Origin: CAYWPG01 sp964460035
Lineage (GTDB): Bacteria; Pseudomonadota; Gammaproteobacteria; Nitrococcales; AK92
Length of the DNA: 29,892 bases
Assembly: GCA_964460035.1 (NCBI GenBank)
Contig: CAYWPG010000045.1
Coordinates: forward strand, 1 to 29,892
Direction: 5' to 3'
A program made the position numbers and the translations under genes. Numbering within the stretch: the stretch's first letter is position 1; every line of letters starts with the position of its first letter. Positions 5,876-14,211 of the stretch are shown here, one piece after another. The notes under the pieces were generated by a model. The model did no database searches. It saw only the letters and a program-made list of their open reading frames with translations, and was not told the origin of the DNA.

Positions 5876-7825
5876 TTACTCCTGTGACAGCAGCGTCGTC
5901 ACGTAATTGAGCGCCTCGCGGGCGCTGTGACGATCGTAGCCGTATTCCGATATGAGGCGTTCCTCGACGGCTGCAATCTTCTCGCGCGCCTCCTCGTCGG
6001 GCCGGGCCACCGAAGTGACCAGCCGCAGTACATCCCGGCGCTCTTCGAAAAGATATTTCTCCACCGCCTCCTTGAGACGGCTGTGGCTATCGAGCGTGAA
6101 CTTCTCGCCGCGCTTGAACGCGACCATGGCCTTACGCACCACCTCCTGCCGGAAGCTCGTCTTGCCGGCGTCGGAAACCTTGATCTTCTCCTCGACCGAA
6201 CGCAGGAAGCGCTCGTCGGGCTGCCGGGTCTCGCCGGTGATCGGATCCGTCACCTCGCGCTTGTCCAGCGACGCCTCGACCTCGTCGAGGTACTTATCGA
6301 GCAGCGACTGCGCCTCGCTCTCGAAGGAAGCGAACAGTGCCTTGTGAACGTCTTCCTTCACCCAATGGTTGTAAAAGTCCTTGCGCACCGTCACCAGAAA
6401 ATCAACCCAGGCGCGCTTTTGCTTGGCATCGATGCGGGCATCGTTCTCTATCGCATCCTTTAGGGTGAGCAACACCTCCATGCTGGTCAGACTCTTGGCT
6501 TCGTTGCTGGCGATAGCGTTGGAGAGCGCGTTGACGACGAAACGCGGACTGATACCGGACAGCCCTTCGTCCGGCGTCTCATGACGCAGGCGCTCGACGT
6601 CGGCACTGGTGAACCCCTCCACATCCTGGCCGGCGTACAGGCGCACCTTCTTCGCGAGATCCAAGTCTTCGCGCTCCGCAGGCTTGAGCCGCGAGAGCAC
6701 AGCGAACACCGCAGCCACATCCAGTGCATGCGGATCCAGATGCACTTCGCGGAACGTCGGAGCCGCAGCGATCAACTTGCGGTAGATCCGCGCCTCGTCC
6801 TTGAACGACAGCGTGTAGGGCACTTGCACGATCACCATGCGGTCGAGCAGCGCCTCGTTCTCGGTCTCCTGCAGGAACTTGCGGAACTCGGCCAGGTTGG
6901 TGTGAGCGACGATGGTTTCGTCCAGATGAATCAGTGGAAAGCGAGATACCTTGACGTTCTTCTCCTGCGTCAGCGTGAGCAGCAGGTAGAGAAACTCGCG
7001 CTTGACCTTGAGGATCTCGATCATCTCCAGCAGGCCGCGGCTGGCCGCGTATACCGCGCCGGACCAGGACCAGGCGCGCGGATCGCCCTCATCGCCGTAC
7101 TCCGCCACCTTGGACAGGTCCACCGAGCCGATCAGGTCGGCCATGTCGGCGGTGGTCGGGTCATGGGGCGCGTAGGTGCCCACGCCTACGCGATGGGCCT
7201 CGGAGAGGAAAATGCGCTCCACAGGAAACTTCATGAAATCGCCGTCGAAGTCCTCTTCCAGGCGCGTCTGGCAGTAGGGGCACAACTCTCCGGCGGGTTC
7301 TACGCCGTATGTATCCCGGAACTGCGCCCGCAGCGAGTGGGGGATCAGGTGCAGCGGCGATTCGTGCAGCGGGCAGCCCTTGATGCCGTAAAGCGCGCCC
7401 TCATCGGTGTGGCTGTATTCCGCCAACCCGTGCTTGAGCAGAATCACCAAAGTGGACTTACCGCCGGAGGGAGGGCCTAGCAGCAGCAGCAAACGGCGAC
7501 CGACTTCGGAGCCCGCGCTAGCCGCTTTGAAGTAATCCATGATGCGCTGCAGGGGCTCGTCCATGCCGAACAGATCGTGCGAAAAGAGCTTGAACTCCCC
7601 GTCAGGTTCGCCATCGCTCTCCCGCCGCCGCGTCCAGCGCAGCATATCCCACAGATACTGATGGCTGGTACGGGCTACCAACGTCGCTTTCTCGGGGACG
7701 ATCTCCTCCAGGAAGGTAGCAAAGTCCCCCTCCCAGTGGCGCGCCTTATGCTCTTGCGTGAAGGTGGACAGCGATGCCATGAACTTCGCGTGCGCACCGG
7801 CTTTGCTCTTTCCTTGACCAATCAT
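5876..7825 (-). CDS. prkA: PrkA/YeaG family serine protein kinase
   Basis: PrkA couples an AAA-like ATPase core to a C-terminal kinase-like region and is induced by starvation and stress in bacteria. Here the 649-aa protein has Walker A GPPSGGKS at 117-124, a CPLH...CPYCQ cysteine cluster typical of the family, and the SVDLSKVAEYGDEGDPRAW block. The C-terminal half holds the helical PrkA domain with KEDVHKALF and the DPITGE region. A longer frame starts at 7864, but the ATG at 7825 follows AGGGGG at a 6-base spacing and gives an N-terminus like homologues. It heads the yhbH-spoVR operon. A roughly 560-base non-coding stretch lies upstream. In E. coli the yeaG promoter is nitrogen/stress-controlled; I could not find a sigma54 box here by eye. 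Confidence 0.96.
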   Translation of the reverse strand: MIGQGKSKAGAHAKFMASLSTFTQEHKARHWEGDFATFLEEIVPEKATLVARTSHQYLWDMLRWTRRRESDGEPDGEFKLFSHDLFGMDEPLQRIMDYFKAASAGSEVGRRLLLLLGPPSGGKSTLVILLKHGLAEYSHTDEGALYGIKGCPLHESPLHLIPHSLRAQFRDTYGVEPAGELCPYCQTRLEEDFDGDFMKFPVERIFLSEAHRVGVGTYAPHDPTTADMADLIGSVDLSKVAEYGDEGDPRAWSWSGAVYAASRGLLEMIEILKVKREFLYLLLTLTQEKNVKVSRFPLIHLDETIVAHTNLAEFRKFLQETENEALLDRMVIVQVPYTLSFKDEARIYRKLIAAAPTFREVHLDPHALDVAAVFAVLSRLKPAEREDLDLAKKVRLYAGQDVEGFTSADVERLRHETPDEGLSGISPRFVVNALSNAIASNEAKSLTSMEVLLTLKDAIENDARIDAKQKRAWVDFLVTVRKDFYNHWVKEDVHKALFASFESEAQSLLDKYLDEVEASLDKREVTDPITGETRQPDERFLRSVEEKIKVSDAGKTSFRQEVVRKAMVAFKRGEKFTLDSHSRLKEAVEKYLFEERRDVLRLVTSVARPDEEAREKIAAVEERLISEYGYDRHSAREALNYVTTLLSQE

Positions 7826-8390
7826 CTGGCACCCCCTAGCTGCAGGTTCGCCGCCCGGTGACATTGACCCAAGCGCTGATTGGATGAAATAGATTCAATG
7901 CCTAGACCCTTAGAGCCCATGGGCCCTGTATGGTTCGGAGCCGTGCTCCAGCAGCCCCTTCTCTCTCAGGGTGGGGCTTGATGGGGCTGCAACCAACGAG
8001 TGGCCCAGCCGGAAAACCAGACTTCGAGCCGGAAATCCAGGAAAAAAGAGAGGCCTTGGATAGCCAGCAGCGAGACGGCCAGCGGTGGCATGCGACACGC
8101 CTATGGCAGCCGGAAGGCGCCGCCGTCCTCCCGCCGCGCCGCTGCGCTGGCAGCGCGAGCCCCACCTCCGCTCCGGCCGGCCTACCGAGCCGGGATCGCT
8201 ACGAGCCAACGCGGCCAGCCGCTGTCATAGGCCGCCTCGCATCGCTGAGCACAAGGGAGATCGCGCTGAGTGCCATTGATCTGAAAGTATGCCCGCTCCA
8301 AGAGGTGTACAAGGCAAGAAGATGGAATCGGCCCACAAAACCGTTGCGATAACGCCGTCTGGGCTCGCGGACCGGGCGCTTAGACCGATA
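7826..8390. other. Long non-coding region upstream of prkA
   Basis: About 565 bases lie between the prkA start and the hairpin after the R3H ATPase gene. Frames on both strands here (for example 7930-8352 plus, 7902-8165 minus) are rich in Pro/Arg/Gly/Ser and lack ribosome sites. Near 7950-7990 is a pyrimidine/purine-rich tract (CCCCTTCTCTCTCAGGGTGG) that recalls dispersed intergenic repeats of high-GC proteobacteria. A 10-bp palindrome GCCCATGGGC occurs at about 7917-7926. I see no named RNA gene. The prkA promoter must lie here, but I cannot place it. Confidence 0.5.
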
Positions 8391-8411
8391 GCCCGGCCGC
8401 TGCGGCCGGGC
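8391..8411 (-). terminator. GC-rich hairpin after the R3H ATPase gene
   Basis: GCCCGGCCGC (8391-8400) and GCGGCCGGGC (8402-8411) are perfect 10-base arms around one base, in practice an 8-bp stem with a 5-base loop. It begins 6 bases past the stop at 8418-8420. No run of T follows on the minus strand, so it may be an imperfect intrinsic terminator or a 3'-end stabiliser. Confidence 0.5.
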
Positions 8412-8417
8412 CACGCG

Positions 8418-9923
8418 TCAATTCGGGAATATCACCAAGTGCCGCTCGGGCTCGCTGCCCCGGCTCTCGGCGTTGAGGCGGTAGCGCGCCACTACCCGAT
8501 GCTGCAGACTGCGCAAGGCCGGCGGACGCGGCGCCAACTCTTCCGCCTCGCCATGATCCAGGACCCGCCGCACTGCGGCTTCGGCTTCGCGCACCGCATC
8601 CTCCACCTCTGCCTCTTCGACTCCGGCGAGCACGTTGAACACGCCTTCCAGTAACCGCCGGATCTGCGCGGTGCTATTTTTCTTGACCATGTGCAGCGGC
8701 GCCCCTGTGGTGTCGAGGATGCGCTTGAGCCGTGCATCGTCCGCTCGCGAACGCAATGCCAACACCATATCGGCTCGCTCGGGTCTTGCTACGGTGCGAG
8801 CGTTCAACCGCAAATCGCGCAACACGCGCTCTACGGAGTCGCGGCTGATGGCGTAGGGGTAAATTGCCGTCGGGCGACGCCGGTCGGGCGCCGGCCGAAA
8901 CGGTGGTCGCTCCGGCGCCGTGCCCGGCTCTTCCGGCCCGCCGGGGACGGCGTCCAATGCCCGTCGCCGCAGGCCACTGCTAATACCGCTGCGCAGCAGC
9001 TTATCCACAGCAGCCGCGGTATCCGGATGCACCACGACTTCGTCGCGGCTGACGATTTCCACCACCGCATCGAAGGTCGGCGGCGCCTTGCGCTCGCTGA
9101 CCGTCTTCTGAGTACCGCGCAGACGCGCCTCCTCATCACTCAGCGTGACGGTCTGCACGCCCCCCACCAGATCCGACAAGGTGGGATTGAGGACGATGTT
9201 CTCCAGCACGTTGCCGTGGGCCGTGCCTATCAGCTGCACTCCGCGCTCGGCAATGGTTCGCGCGGCAAGAGCCTCGGCGGCCGTCCCTATCTCATCCACC
9301 ACGATGGCCTCAGGCATGTGGTTTTCCACCGCCTCGATGAGTACCGCATGCTGCTCGCCGGGATGCGGCACCTGCATGCGGCGGGCACTGCCTATGGCCG
9401 GGTGCGGCACATCGCCGTCACCGGCGATTTCGTTGGAGGTGTCGATGACGATAACCCGCTTGCCCAGCTCGTCAGCCAGCACACGGGCAATTTCGCGCAG
9501 CCGCGTGGTCTTGCCGACCCCGGGCCGGCCGAGCAGGAGCAGGCTCTTGTTTGACTCCACCAGATCGCGGATCTGATCGATGGTGCCGAAAACCGCGCGT
9601 CCCACCCGCAAGGTCAGTCCGACTATACGCCCCTTGCGATTGCGTATTGCCGAGATACGATGCAAAGTTCCCTCTATTCCGGCGCGGTTATCCGCCCCGA
9701 ATTCGCCCACCCGGCTGACTACGCCGGCGATATCCTCGACCGTGACAGGCTCGTCGGCGATATTGATCGCGCGGCGCTGAAACCGGGCTTGCGGAGGACG
9801 CCCCAGATCAAGCACGATCTCCAGCAAACCGTCGGGATCTTCGCGTAACTGCGGACTCTGCAGGTGCGGCGGCAGCGCTGCCAGCAGCAGTTCCAGATCG
9901 TCAGTACGTTCTCGTACGCTCAC
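8418..9923 (-). CDS. R3H-domain AAA ATPase (Ycf45 / SpoIIIAA-like)
   Basis: This 501-aa protein combines a RecA/AAA-type ATPase with a C-terminal single-stranded nucleic-acid-binding R3H domain. Walker A is GRPGVGKT (132-139), the Walker B-like AIVVDEIG follows near 200, and GTAHGNVLENIVLNPTLSDL is characteristic of the Ycf45/SpoIIIAA-like ATPases. A middle domain (about 355-430) with LHMVKKNSTAQIRRLL follows a proline-rich linker. R3H is at the extreme C-terminus: R471-S-L-Q-H475 then ARYRLNAESRG. The family is best known from cyanobacteria and plastids; its function is unclear, possibly RNA or DNA remodelling. The start is GTG with a stop codon just upstream in frame and no well-spaced ribosome site, so the exact N-terminus is uncertain. 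It is monocistronic by position. Confidence 0.9.
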   Translation of the reverse strand: MSVRERTDDLELLLAALPPHLQSPQLREDPDGLLEIVLDLGRPPQARFQRRAINIADEPVTVEDIAGVVSRVGEFGADNRAGIEGTLHRISAIRNRKGRIVGLTLRVGRAVFGTIDQIRDLVESNKSLLLLGRPGVGKTTRLREIARVLADELGKRVIVIDTSNEIAGDGDVPHPAIGSARRMQVPHPGEQHAVLIEAVENHMPEAIVVDEIGTAAEALAARTIAERGVQLIGTAHGNVLENIVLNPTLSDLVGGVQTVTLSDEEARLRGTQKTVSERKAPPTFDAVVEIVSRDEVVVHPDTAAAVDKLLRSGISSGLRRRALDAVPGGPEEPGTAPERPPFRPAPDRRRPTAIYPYAISRDSVERVLRDLRLNARTVARPERADMVLALRSRADDARLKRILDTTGAPLHMVKKNSTAQIRRLLEGVFNVLAGVEEAEVEDAVREAEAAVRRVLDHGEAEELAPRPPALRSLQHRVVARYRLNAESRGSEPERHLVIFPN

Positions 9924-10216
9924 CCCTGCCGCTCACCGAGTTGCCGCTTTTCCGGGACCATTCAAATGCGGTACAGCCAGCATCAAATCAATCGCATGCA
10001 TCGCTCGGACTATCCTCGCAGCGCTCTCGTCCAGGGCACCCTTCATACTACGGCCGCCGCCTCCTGCCAAGAGCCCGCACCCGCACTTCGCACCTGCGTT
10101 GGCGCCGCTGGCCCTGCGCTACCCGCCCCGAGGCTGCACACCGCGACCTAAACGATAGCTTTACCCACACCGAGGCTTTACCATCGCCGCCGATTCGATC
10201 AGCCGGAGACCTAACC

Positions 10217-10810
10217 ATGGACGCGCTTCACATCGAACGTGTATCTGGCGAGGGGATACTGCCCCACCTGAACGCGCTCGCCGAGCTGCGTATCGCCGTC
10301 TTTCGCGACTTCCCGTACCTGTACGACGGCAGCCTGGAGTACGAGGAGCGCTATCTGCGCACCTATGCCAACTCGCCCGATAGTGTCATCGTGCTGGTGC
10401 GCGATGGCCAGCGAGTGGTCGGCGCATCCAGCGGAATTCCGCTCGCCGACGAAACCGAGGAGCTCAAGCGGCCGTTCCTCGAGCAGGGCCTGGATGTCGA
10501 TCGCATCTTCTACTGTGGCGAGTCGGTGCTGCTGGCCGAGTATCGCGGACGCGGCCTGGGCGTTCGTTTCTTCCAAGAGCGCGAAGCCCATGCCCGCTCG
10601 CTGGCGCGTTTCGATACCATCTGTTTTTGCGCCGTTCAGCGCCCCGCAGATCACCCGCGCCGCCCGGCCAACTACGTGCCGCTAGACGATTTCTGGCAGC
10701 ACCGCGGCTACCGGCAGCGCCCCGAGCTGCACACCGAATTCAGTTGGCGCGATCTGGACGAAGCCACCGAGTCTCCCAAGCCAATGGTTTTCTGGACCAA
10801 GGCGCTGTAG
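10217..10810 (+). CDS. GNAT family N-acetyltransferase
   Basis: This 197-aa protein has the Gcn5-related acetyltransferase fold. Acetyl-CoA-binding motif A is YRGRGLGVRFFQEREAHA at about 115-132, preceded by the strand YCGESVLL. The N-terminal strand-helix is ISxL-type (LNALAELRIAVFRDFPYLYDG). The frame is open further upstream, but ATG at 10217 follows GGAG at 8 bases and gives a natural N-terminus. It sits 40 bases ahead of a nitrilase-superfamily gene on the same strand. In many bacteria such a GNAT domain is fused to such a hydrolase in one protein, so the two probably act together. The acyl acceptor is unknown. Confidence 0.92.
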   Translation: MDALHIERVSGEGILPHLNALAELRIAVFRDFPYLYDGSLEYEERYLRTYANSPDSVIVLVRDGQRVVGASSGIPLADETEELKRPFLEQGLDVDRIFYCGESVLLAEYRGRGLGVRFFQEREAHARSLARFDTICFCAVQRPADHPRRPANYVPLDDFWQHRGYRQRPELHTEFSWRDLDEATESPKPMVFWTKAL

Positions 10811-10850
10811 GCGGGACCGACGACCTATCAACGAGCGGAATCGAAGCAAA

Positions 10851-11744
10851 ATGAGTCTAGAGCAGATCGTTATCGCGAGCTGCCAGTATCCGGTCGAGTT
10901 CCTGACCGATTGGGCGCACTTCGAACGCAAGCTCGAGAGCCTGTTCCAGCAGGCGAGCGAGCAAGGGGCACAGCTGCTGGTCTTCCCCGAGTATGCGGCC
11001 ATGGAGCTCGCGTCGCTATTTCCCGCCGAGATCTACCGCTCGCTCAGCGGCCAGCTCGAAGCGATCCAGGATCTGCTGGACAATTACCTGGCCGTGTACA
11101 GGCGCCTAGCCGAGCGGCACGGCGTCTACTGCCTGACTGGCAGCTTCCCGGTGCGGGTAGCGGACGGCTACCGTAACCGTGCCTATTTGATCGCGCCTGA
11201 CGGCAGCATCGATTTTCAAGAAAAGATGATCATGACCCGGTTCGAGAACGAACAATGGGGGATCAGTCCCGGCGTGGAGCTCAAAGTGTTCGCTACCGCG
11301 CTCGGCACGCTGGCGGTGAACATCTGTTACGACAGCGAGTTCCCCCTGCTGGCCCGGGCGCAAGTTGAAGCGGGGGCGGAGCTAATCCTGGCCCCCAGCT
11401 GCACGGATACCTTCGCAGGCTACCATCGAGTGAAGATCGGCTGCCAAGCGCGTGCCCTGGAGAATCAGTGCCACGTCGTGCAGGCCAGTCTGGTCGGGGA
11501 GGCGGAATGGTCGGAAGCCGTGGACGTCAACACGGGCGCCAGCGCGATCTACACGCCGGTAGACCACGGCTTTCCCAGCAACGGCATCCTGGCCATAGGC
11601 GAGCTGGACCAGCCCGGCTGGGTAGTGGCCACCGTGCAGCTTGCGCAGGCGCGTGCGATACGCGAGCACGGGCAGGTGTTCAACCACAGGGACTGGCCGC
11701 GGCAGTACGCCGCCGCCCGCAGCGTTTCCAAATGCACCCTCTGA
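10851..11744 (+). CDS. Carbon-nitrogen hydrolase (nitrilase superfamily)
   Basis: This 297-aa protein should hydrolyse a C-N bond (amide or nitrile) with a Cys nucleophile. The Glu-Lys-Cys triad is complete: E47 in FPEYAAME, K125 in FQEKMIMTRFE, C159 in NICYDSEFPLL. The length and alpha-beta-beta-alpha spacing are typical, and WGISPG before the Cys motif is family-like. It follows the GNAT gene closely, matching the order of domains in the fused GNAT-hydrolase proteins of other bacteria. An amidase acting on an acetylated or acylated amine is a reasonable guess, but the substrate cannot be read. No signal peptide is seen, so it is cytoplasmic. Confidence 0.93.
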   Translation: MSLEQIVIASCQYPVEFLTDWAHFERKLESLFQQASEQGAQLLVFPEYAAMELASLFPAEIYRSLSGQLEAIQDLLDNYLAVYRRLAERHGVYCLTGSFPVRVADGYRNRAYLIAPDGSIDFQEKMIMTRFENEQWGISPGVELKVFATALGTLAVNICYDSEFPLLARAQVEAGAELILAPSCTDTFAGYHRVKIGCQARALENQCHVVQASLVGEAEWSEAVDVNTGASAIYTPVDHGFPSNGILAIGELDQPGWVVATVQLAQARAIREHGQVFNHRDWPRQYAAARSVSKCTL

Positions 11745-11789
11745 TAGCCCGAGCGCACTATCAGCCCTGGCTATCATAATGATCGATAG
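11741..11789. promoter_or_regulatory. Cluster of GATAG/CTATC half-sites upstream of dps
   Basis: CTGATAG (11741-11747) and CTATCAG (11758-11764) form one inverted repeat overlapping the hydrolase stop. CTATC (11771-11775) and GATAG (11785-11789) form another around ATCATAATGAT. The four half-sites are spaced at 13-15 bases and lie about 80-125 bases before the dps ATG. ATAG/CTAT tetramers occur in OxyR operators, and the AT-rich core slightly recalls a Fur box, but orientation and spacing match neither well. Confidence 0.35.
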
Positions 11790-11866
11790 GATTCATTGGC
11801 CGAGACCCTCGCGCTTCCGGTAGCCTAATAAGCTATAAAGCGAACATCCAATTGAAGGAGACGTCC

Positions 11867-12337
11867 ATGGAAATCAACAACGGCATTCCGGCGGAGCAGC
11901 GAAAAGAAATCGCCAAGGGGCTTTCCAGACTCCTCGCCGATAGCTACACGTTGTACCTGAAGACGCACAACTTCCATTGGAACGTAACCGGACCAATGTT
12001 CAATACGCTGCATCTGATGTTCGAGCAGCAGTACACCGAGCTGGCCGCGGCCGTGGATGAAATTGCCGAGCGCATTCGTGCGCTGGGACTGCCGGCGCCC
12101 GGATCCTATCGCCAGTTCTCCGAGCTGACCAGCATAGAGGAAGCCGTCGATGTGCCTTCGGCCGACGGCATGATCCGCCAGCTTGTGCGCGATAACGAAA
12201 CGGTGGTGCGTACGGCTCGGCAGGTCCTGCCTCTGGCCGGCGAAGTTCATGACGAACCCACCGTCGATCTGCTCACCGGGCGCATGCAGGTGCATGAGAA
12301 GAACGCCTGGATGCTGCGCAGCATGCTGGCCGACTGA
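11867..12337 (+). CDS. dps: Dps family DNA-binding ferritin-like protein
   Basis: Dps dodecamers oxidise Fe(II) with peroxide, store the mineral and protect DNA. The 156-aa protein shows the inter-subunit ferroxidase residues: H37 in HNFHWNVTGP, H49 in TLHLMFEQQY, and D64 with E68 in VDEIAER. The N-terminus is short and has only a few Lys/Arg, so DNA binding may be weak, as in several Dps-like proteins. I chose ATG at 11867 because AAGGAG ends 6 bases upstream; a longer frame starts with TTG. A TATAAA at 11834-11839 could be a -10 element. A palindrome cluster further up may be an operator. It ends at a strong hairpin shared with the convergent exporter gene. Confidence 0.95.
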   Translation: MEINNGIPAEQRKEIAKGLSRLLADSYTLYLKTHNFHWNVTGPMFNTLHLMFEQQYTELAAAVDEIAERIRALGLPAPGSYRQFSELTSIEEAVDVPSADGMIRQLVRDNETVVRTARQVLPLAGEVHDEPTVDLLTGRMQVHEKNAWMLRSMLAD

Positions 12338-12356
12338 CGCTACGGCGAATCCTGCG

Positions 12357-12384
12357 CCGGTCCATTGGCTGGCCAATGGACCGG
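12357..12384. terminator. Long perfect hairpin between convergent dps and EamA genes
   Basis: Arms CCGGTCCATTGGC (12357-12369) and GCCAATGGACCGG (12372-12384) are perfectly complementary around TG, in practice a 12-bp stem with a 4-base loop. It lies 19 bases past the dps stop and 23 bases past the stop of the converging gene, a classic place for a bidirectional terminator. There is no T-run on either side, so termination efficiency is uncertain. Confidence 0.55.
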
Positions 12385-12407
12385 TGGACGCCCGGCAAGG
12401 CCGCAAG

Positions 12408-13310
12408 CTAAGACGGCGGCCTGCCTTTTGCCGCCGCCCGCTCTCCCAGCGCCACCGCCAGCAGTCCGCCACCTATCAACGCGAGCCCGCCCAGGTTGGT
12501 CAGCGTTATCGGCTCGCGCAACCACACTGCGGCACTTAGCACACCGACCACCGGTACCCCTAACGAGCCGATCGATGTAGTCGCTGCCGGCAGCGCCCGC
12601 GTCACCGAGATCATGGCCCAGAAGCAGAAAGCCGTGGCTATGGGGCCGTTATAGAACAACACCAGCCAGAGTTCCGGCTCCCAGTGCAGGACCGGCGCCC
12701 CCTCCACGGCCCAAGCGATAGGCACCAGAGCAGCGGCGGCCACCAGAAACTGCCAAGGACCCAGCGCCAGAGGCGAGGCCTGCATCGGATAGCCGCGCAC
12801 CAGTACGATCAGCAGCGCCCACAGGAACGCTGCCAGCAACAGCAGCCCGTTCCCCAGCAACACGTCCGGACTGCTCCAATCGAAGCCCATGGGATTGAAC
12901 AGCACGGCCACCCCGCCGATACCCAGCAGCAGGCCGGCCAAGCGATAACGATCGATGGCCTCTCCCAGGACAACGGCCGCCAGGGGCACGACCCAAAGTG
13001 ATGTCGTGTAGGCCAGAATGGACGAACGCCCCGCCGGGACATACTGCAAGGCCACCGTTACCAGCCCCAGAAAGGCGGCCATCTGAATAAGCCCTACCGA
13101 CCAAACCAGCAGCCAATCGCGCCGGCTCGGCCAACGCAGCTCGCCCATGAATCCCGCGATGGGCAGTAGCGTTAGTGCGCCGAGCAGCATGCGCAGCGCC
13201 GCGAAAGTCAGAGGTGCAACCCAGGCCAGCCCGTACTTCATTACCGGCCAGTTCACCCCCCAGAGCACGATCACCAGCAGCAGCAACCACCAAGCGCGCC
13301 GTCGTGTCAT
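12408..13310 (-). CDS. DMT superfamily (EamA) transporter
   Basis: This 300-aa membrane protein has two EamA repeats of five helices each, ten predicted membrane segments in all. The first opens with WWLLLLVIVLWGVNWPVMKYG (4-24 region), the second at about residue 150 with LLGNGLLLLAAFLWALLIVLVRG. The repeat ending VALGEAIDRYRLAGLLLGIGGV and its counterpart VWLREPITLTNLGGLALIGGG are typical. Such proteins export amino acids, purines or other metabolites by proton exchange; the substrate here is unknown. ATG follows GGAGG at 6 bases. It converges on dps and diverges from the DUF2892-SRPBCC gene. Confidence 0.92.
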   Translation of the reverse strand: MTRRRAWWLLLLVIVLWGVNWPVMKYGLAWVAPLTFAALRMLLGALTLLPIAGFMGELRWPSRRDWLLVWSVGLIQMAAFLGLVTVALQYVPAGRSSILAYTTSLWVVPLAAVVLGEAIDRYRLAGLLLGIGGVAVLFNPMGFDWSSPDVLLGNGLLLLAAFLWALLIVLVRGYPMQASPLALGPWQFLVAAAALVPIAWAVEGAPVLHWEPELWLVLFYNGPIATAFCFWAMISVTRALPAATTSIGSLGVPVVGVLSAAVWLREPITLTNLGGLALIGGGLLAVALGERAAAKGRPPS

Positions 13311-13468
13311 GCTCCGCCTCCAAACGCCGATTGGCTCATCACTCCCCCAACCTCACCTCTTGATACTGCGGCGGAACGCGTAGCATCGGCCGCACCACGC
13401 GGGCAATGCAGGTCGGCGACATACGACGTTCTCTACCATGTTCGGATCCCGTATTGCGGAGACAGTTT

Positions 13469-14167
13469 ATGCCCATACCCACCGCCACGTCCGGCCGTAA
13501 CGGCCGCGCCAGCAATCTCACGTCTCGGGAACGGTGGCTCGCGGCGGCCGCGGGTGGCGTGATCGCTCTCGCCGCGCAGCGGCCCGCGCGCCACAGCGGC
13601 TTGGTCGGCATGGCGGCAGGCGCTTTGCTGTACCGCGCCATCAGCGGCTACTGCCCGATCTACGCACGTGCCGTAGGCGACCGCCGCCGCGTGCAGGCGC
13701 ACGTAATCATCGAGCGCCCGCCCGAACAAGTCTTCGATTATTGGCGCGATCCGCGGCACTTGCCGCGCCCAGCGCGTGCGCTGGCCCTGGGAGAAGGGTC
13801 CCGCAACGAAGCCCACTGGATCACGCCGGCCGGCCCCGGGTGGCTACGCTGGGGCGTGCGCCTGCACACGGCCGAGCCCTATCGCCGCCTGGCGTGGCAG
13901 GCAATTCCAGGCTCGGACCTGGAACTCACCGGGGAAATCCAGCTCGCTCCTGTACCCGAAGGGACAGCATGCGACATTTCGCTGCGCTACGGCCCCGCCA
14001 GAGGGGGGCTGCGCGCGCTCGCGTTACTATCCGCACGAGCCGAACGGAGGGTATGGGACGATATTGCCCAGGCGCAGCGGGCGCTGATGGCCGAAGCGCA
14101 CACGCCGCGGCCCGGTATCGATGACCAGGGTCTAGGACGGGAAACGCTGACGCCTGCCCACGGTTGA
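13469..14167 (+). CDS. DUF2892 (YgaP-type membrane) - SRPBCC fusion protein
   Basis: Residues 10-70 match the small DUF2892 membrane module: NLTSRERWLAAAAGGVIAL, then GLVGMAAGALLYRAISGYCP with the conserved Cys-Pro. Residues 75-215 form an SRPBCC (START-like) hydrophobic-ligand domain, with IIERPPEQVFDYWRDPRHLP and a polar tail after about 210. The two modules are often fused in this order in proteobacteria. The protein is probably anchored to the inner membrane with the ligand domain in the cytoplasm. ATG at 13469 follows GGAG at 7 bases, shortening a longer frame. Function is unknown; SRPBCC domains bind lipids or polyketides. Confidence 0.85.
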   Translation: MPIPTATSGRNGRASNLTSRERWLAAAAGGVIALAAQRPARHSGLVGMAAGALLYRAISGYCPIYARAVGDRRRVQAHVIIERPPEQVFDYWRDPRHLPRPARALALGEGSRNEAHWITPAGPGWLRWGVRLHTAEPYRRLAWQAIPGSDLELTGEIQLAPVPEGTACDISLRYGPARGGLRALALLSARAERRVWDDIAQAQRALMAEAHTPRPGIDDQGLGRETLTPAHG

Positions 14168-14211
14168 CCATTGTCGTGCCGATGCTCTGCAAACCATGAA
14201 CCGGGTCGGAC

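Noticed and set aside
7930..8352. 140-aa plus-strand frame in the gap before prkA
   Set aside because: No ribosome site, no domain, biased composition; not a supported gene.
8391..8411. Reading the GC hairpin as part of a repeat (REP-like) family
   Set aside because: Only one copy was noticed in the window; position after a stop fits a terminator better.
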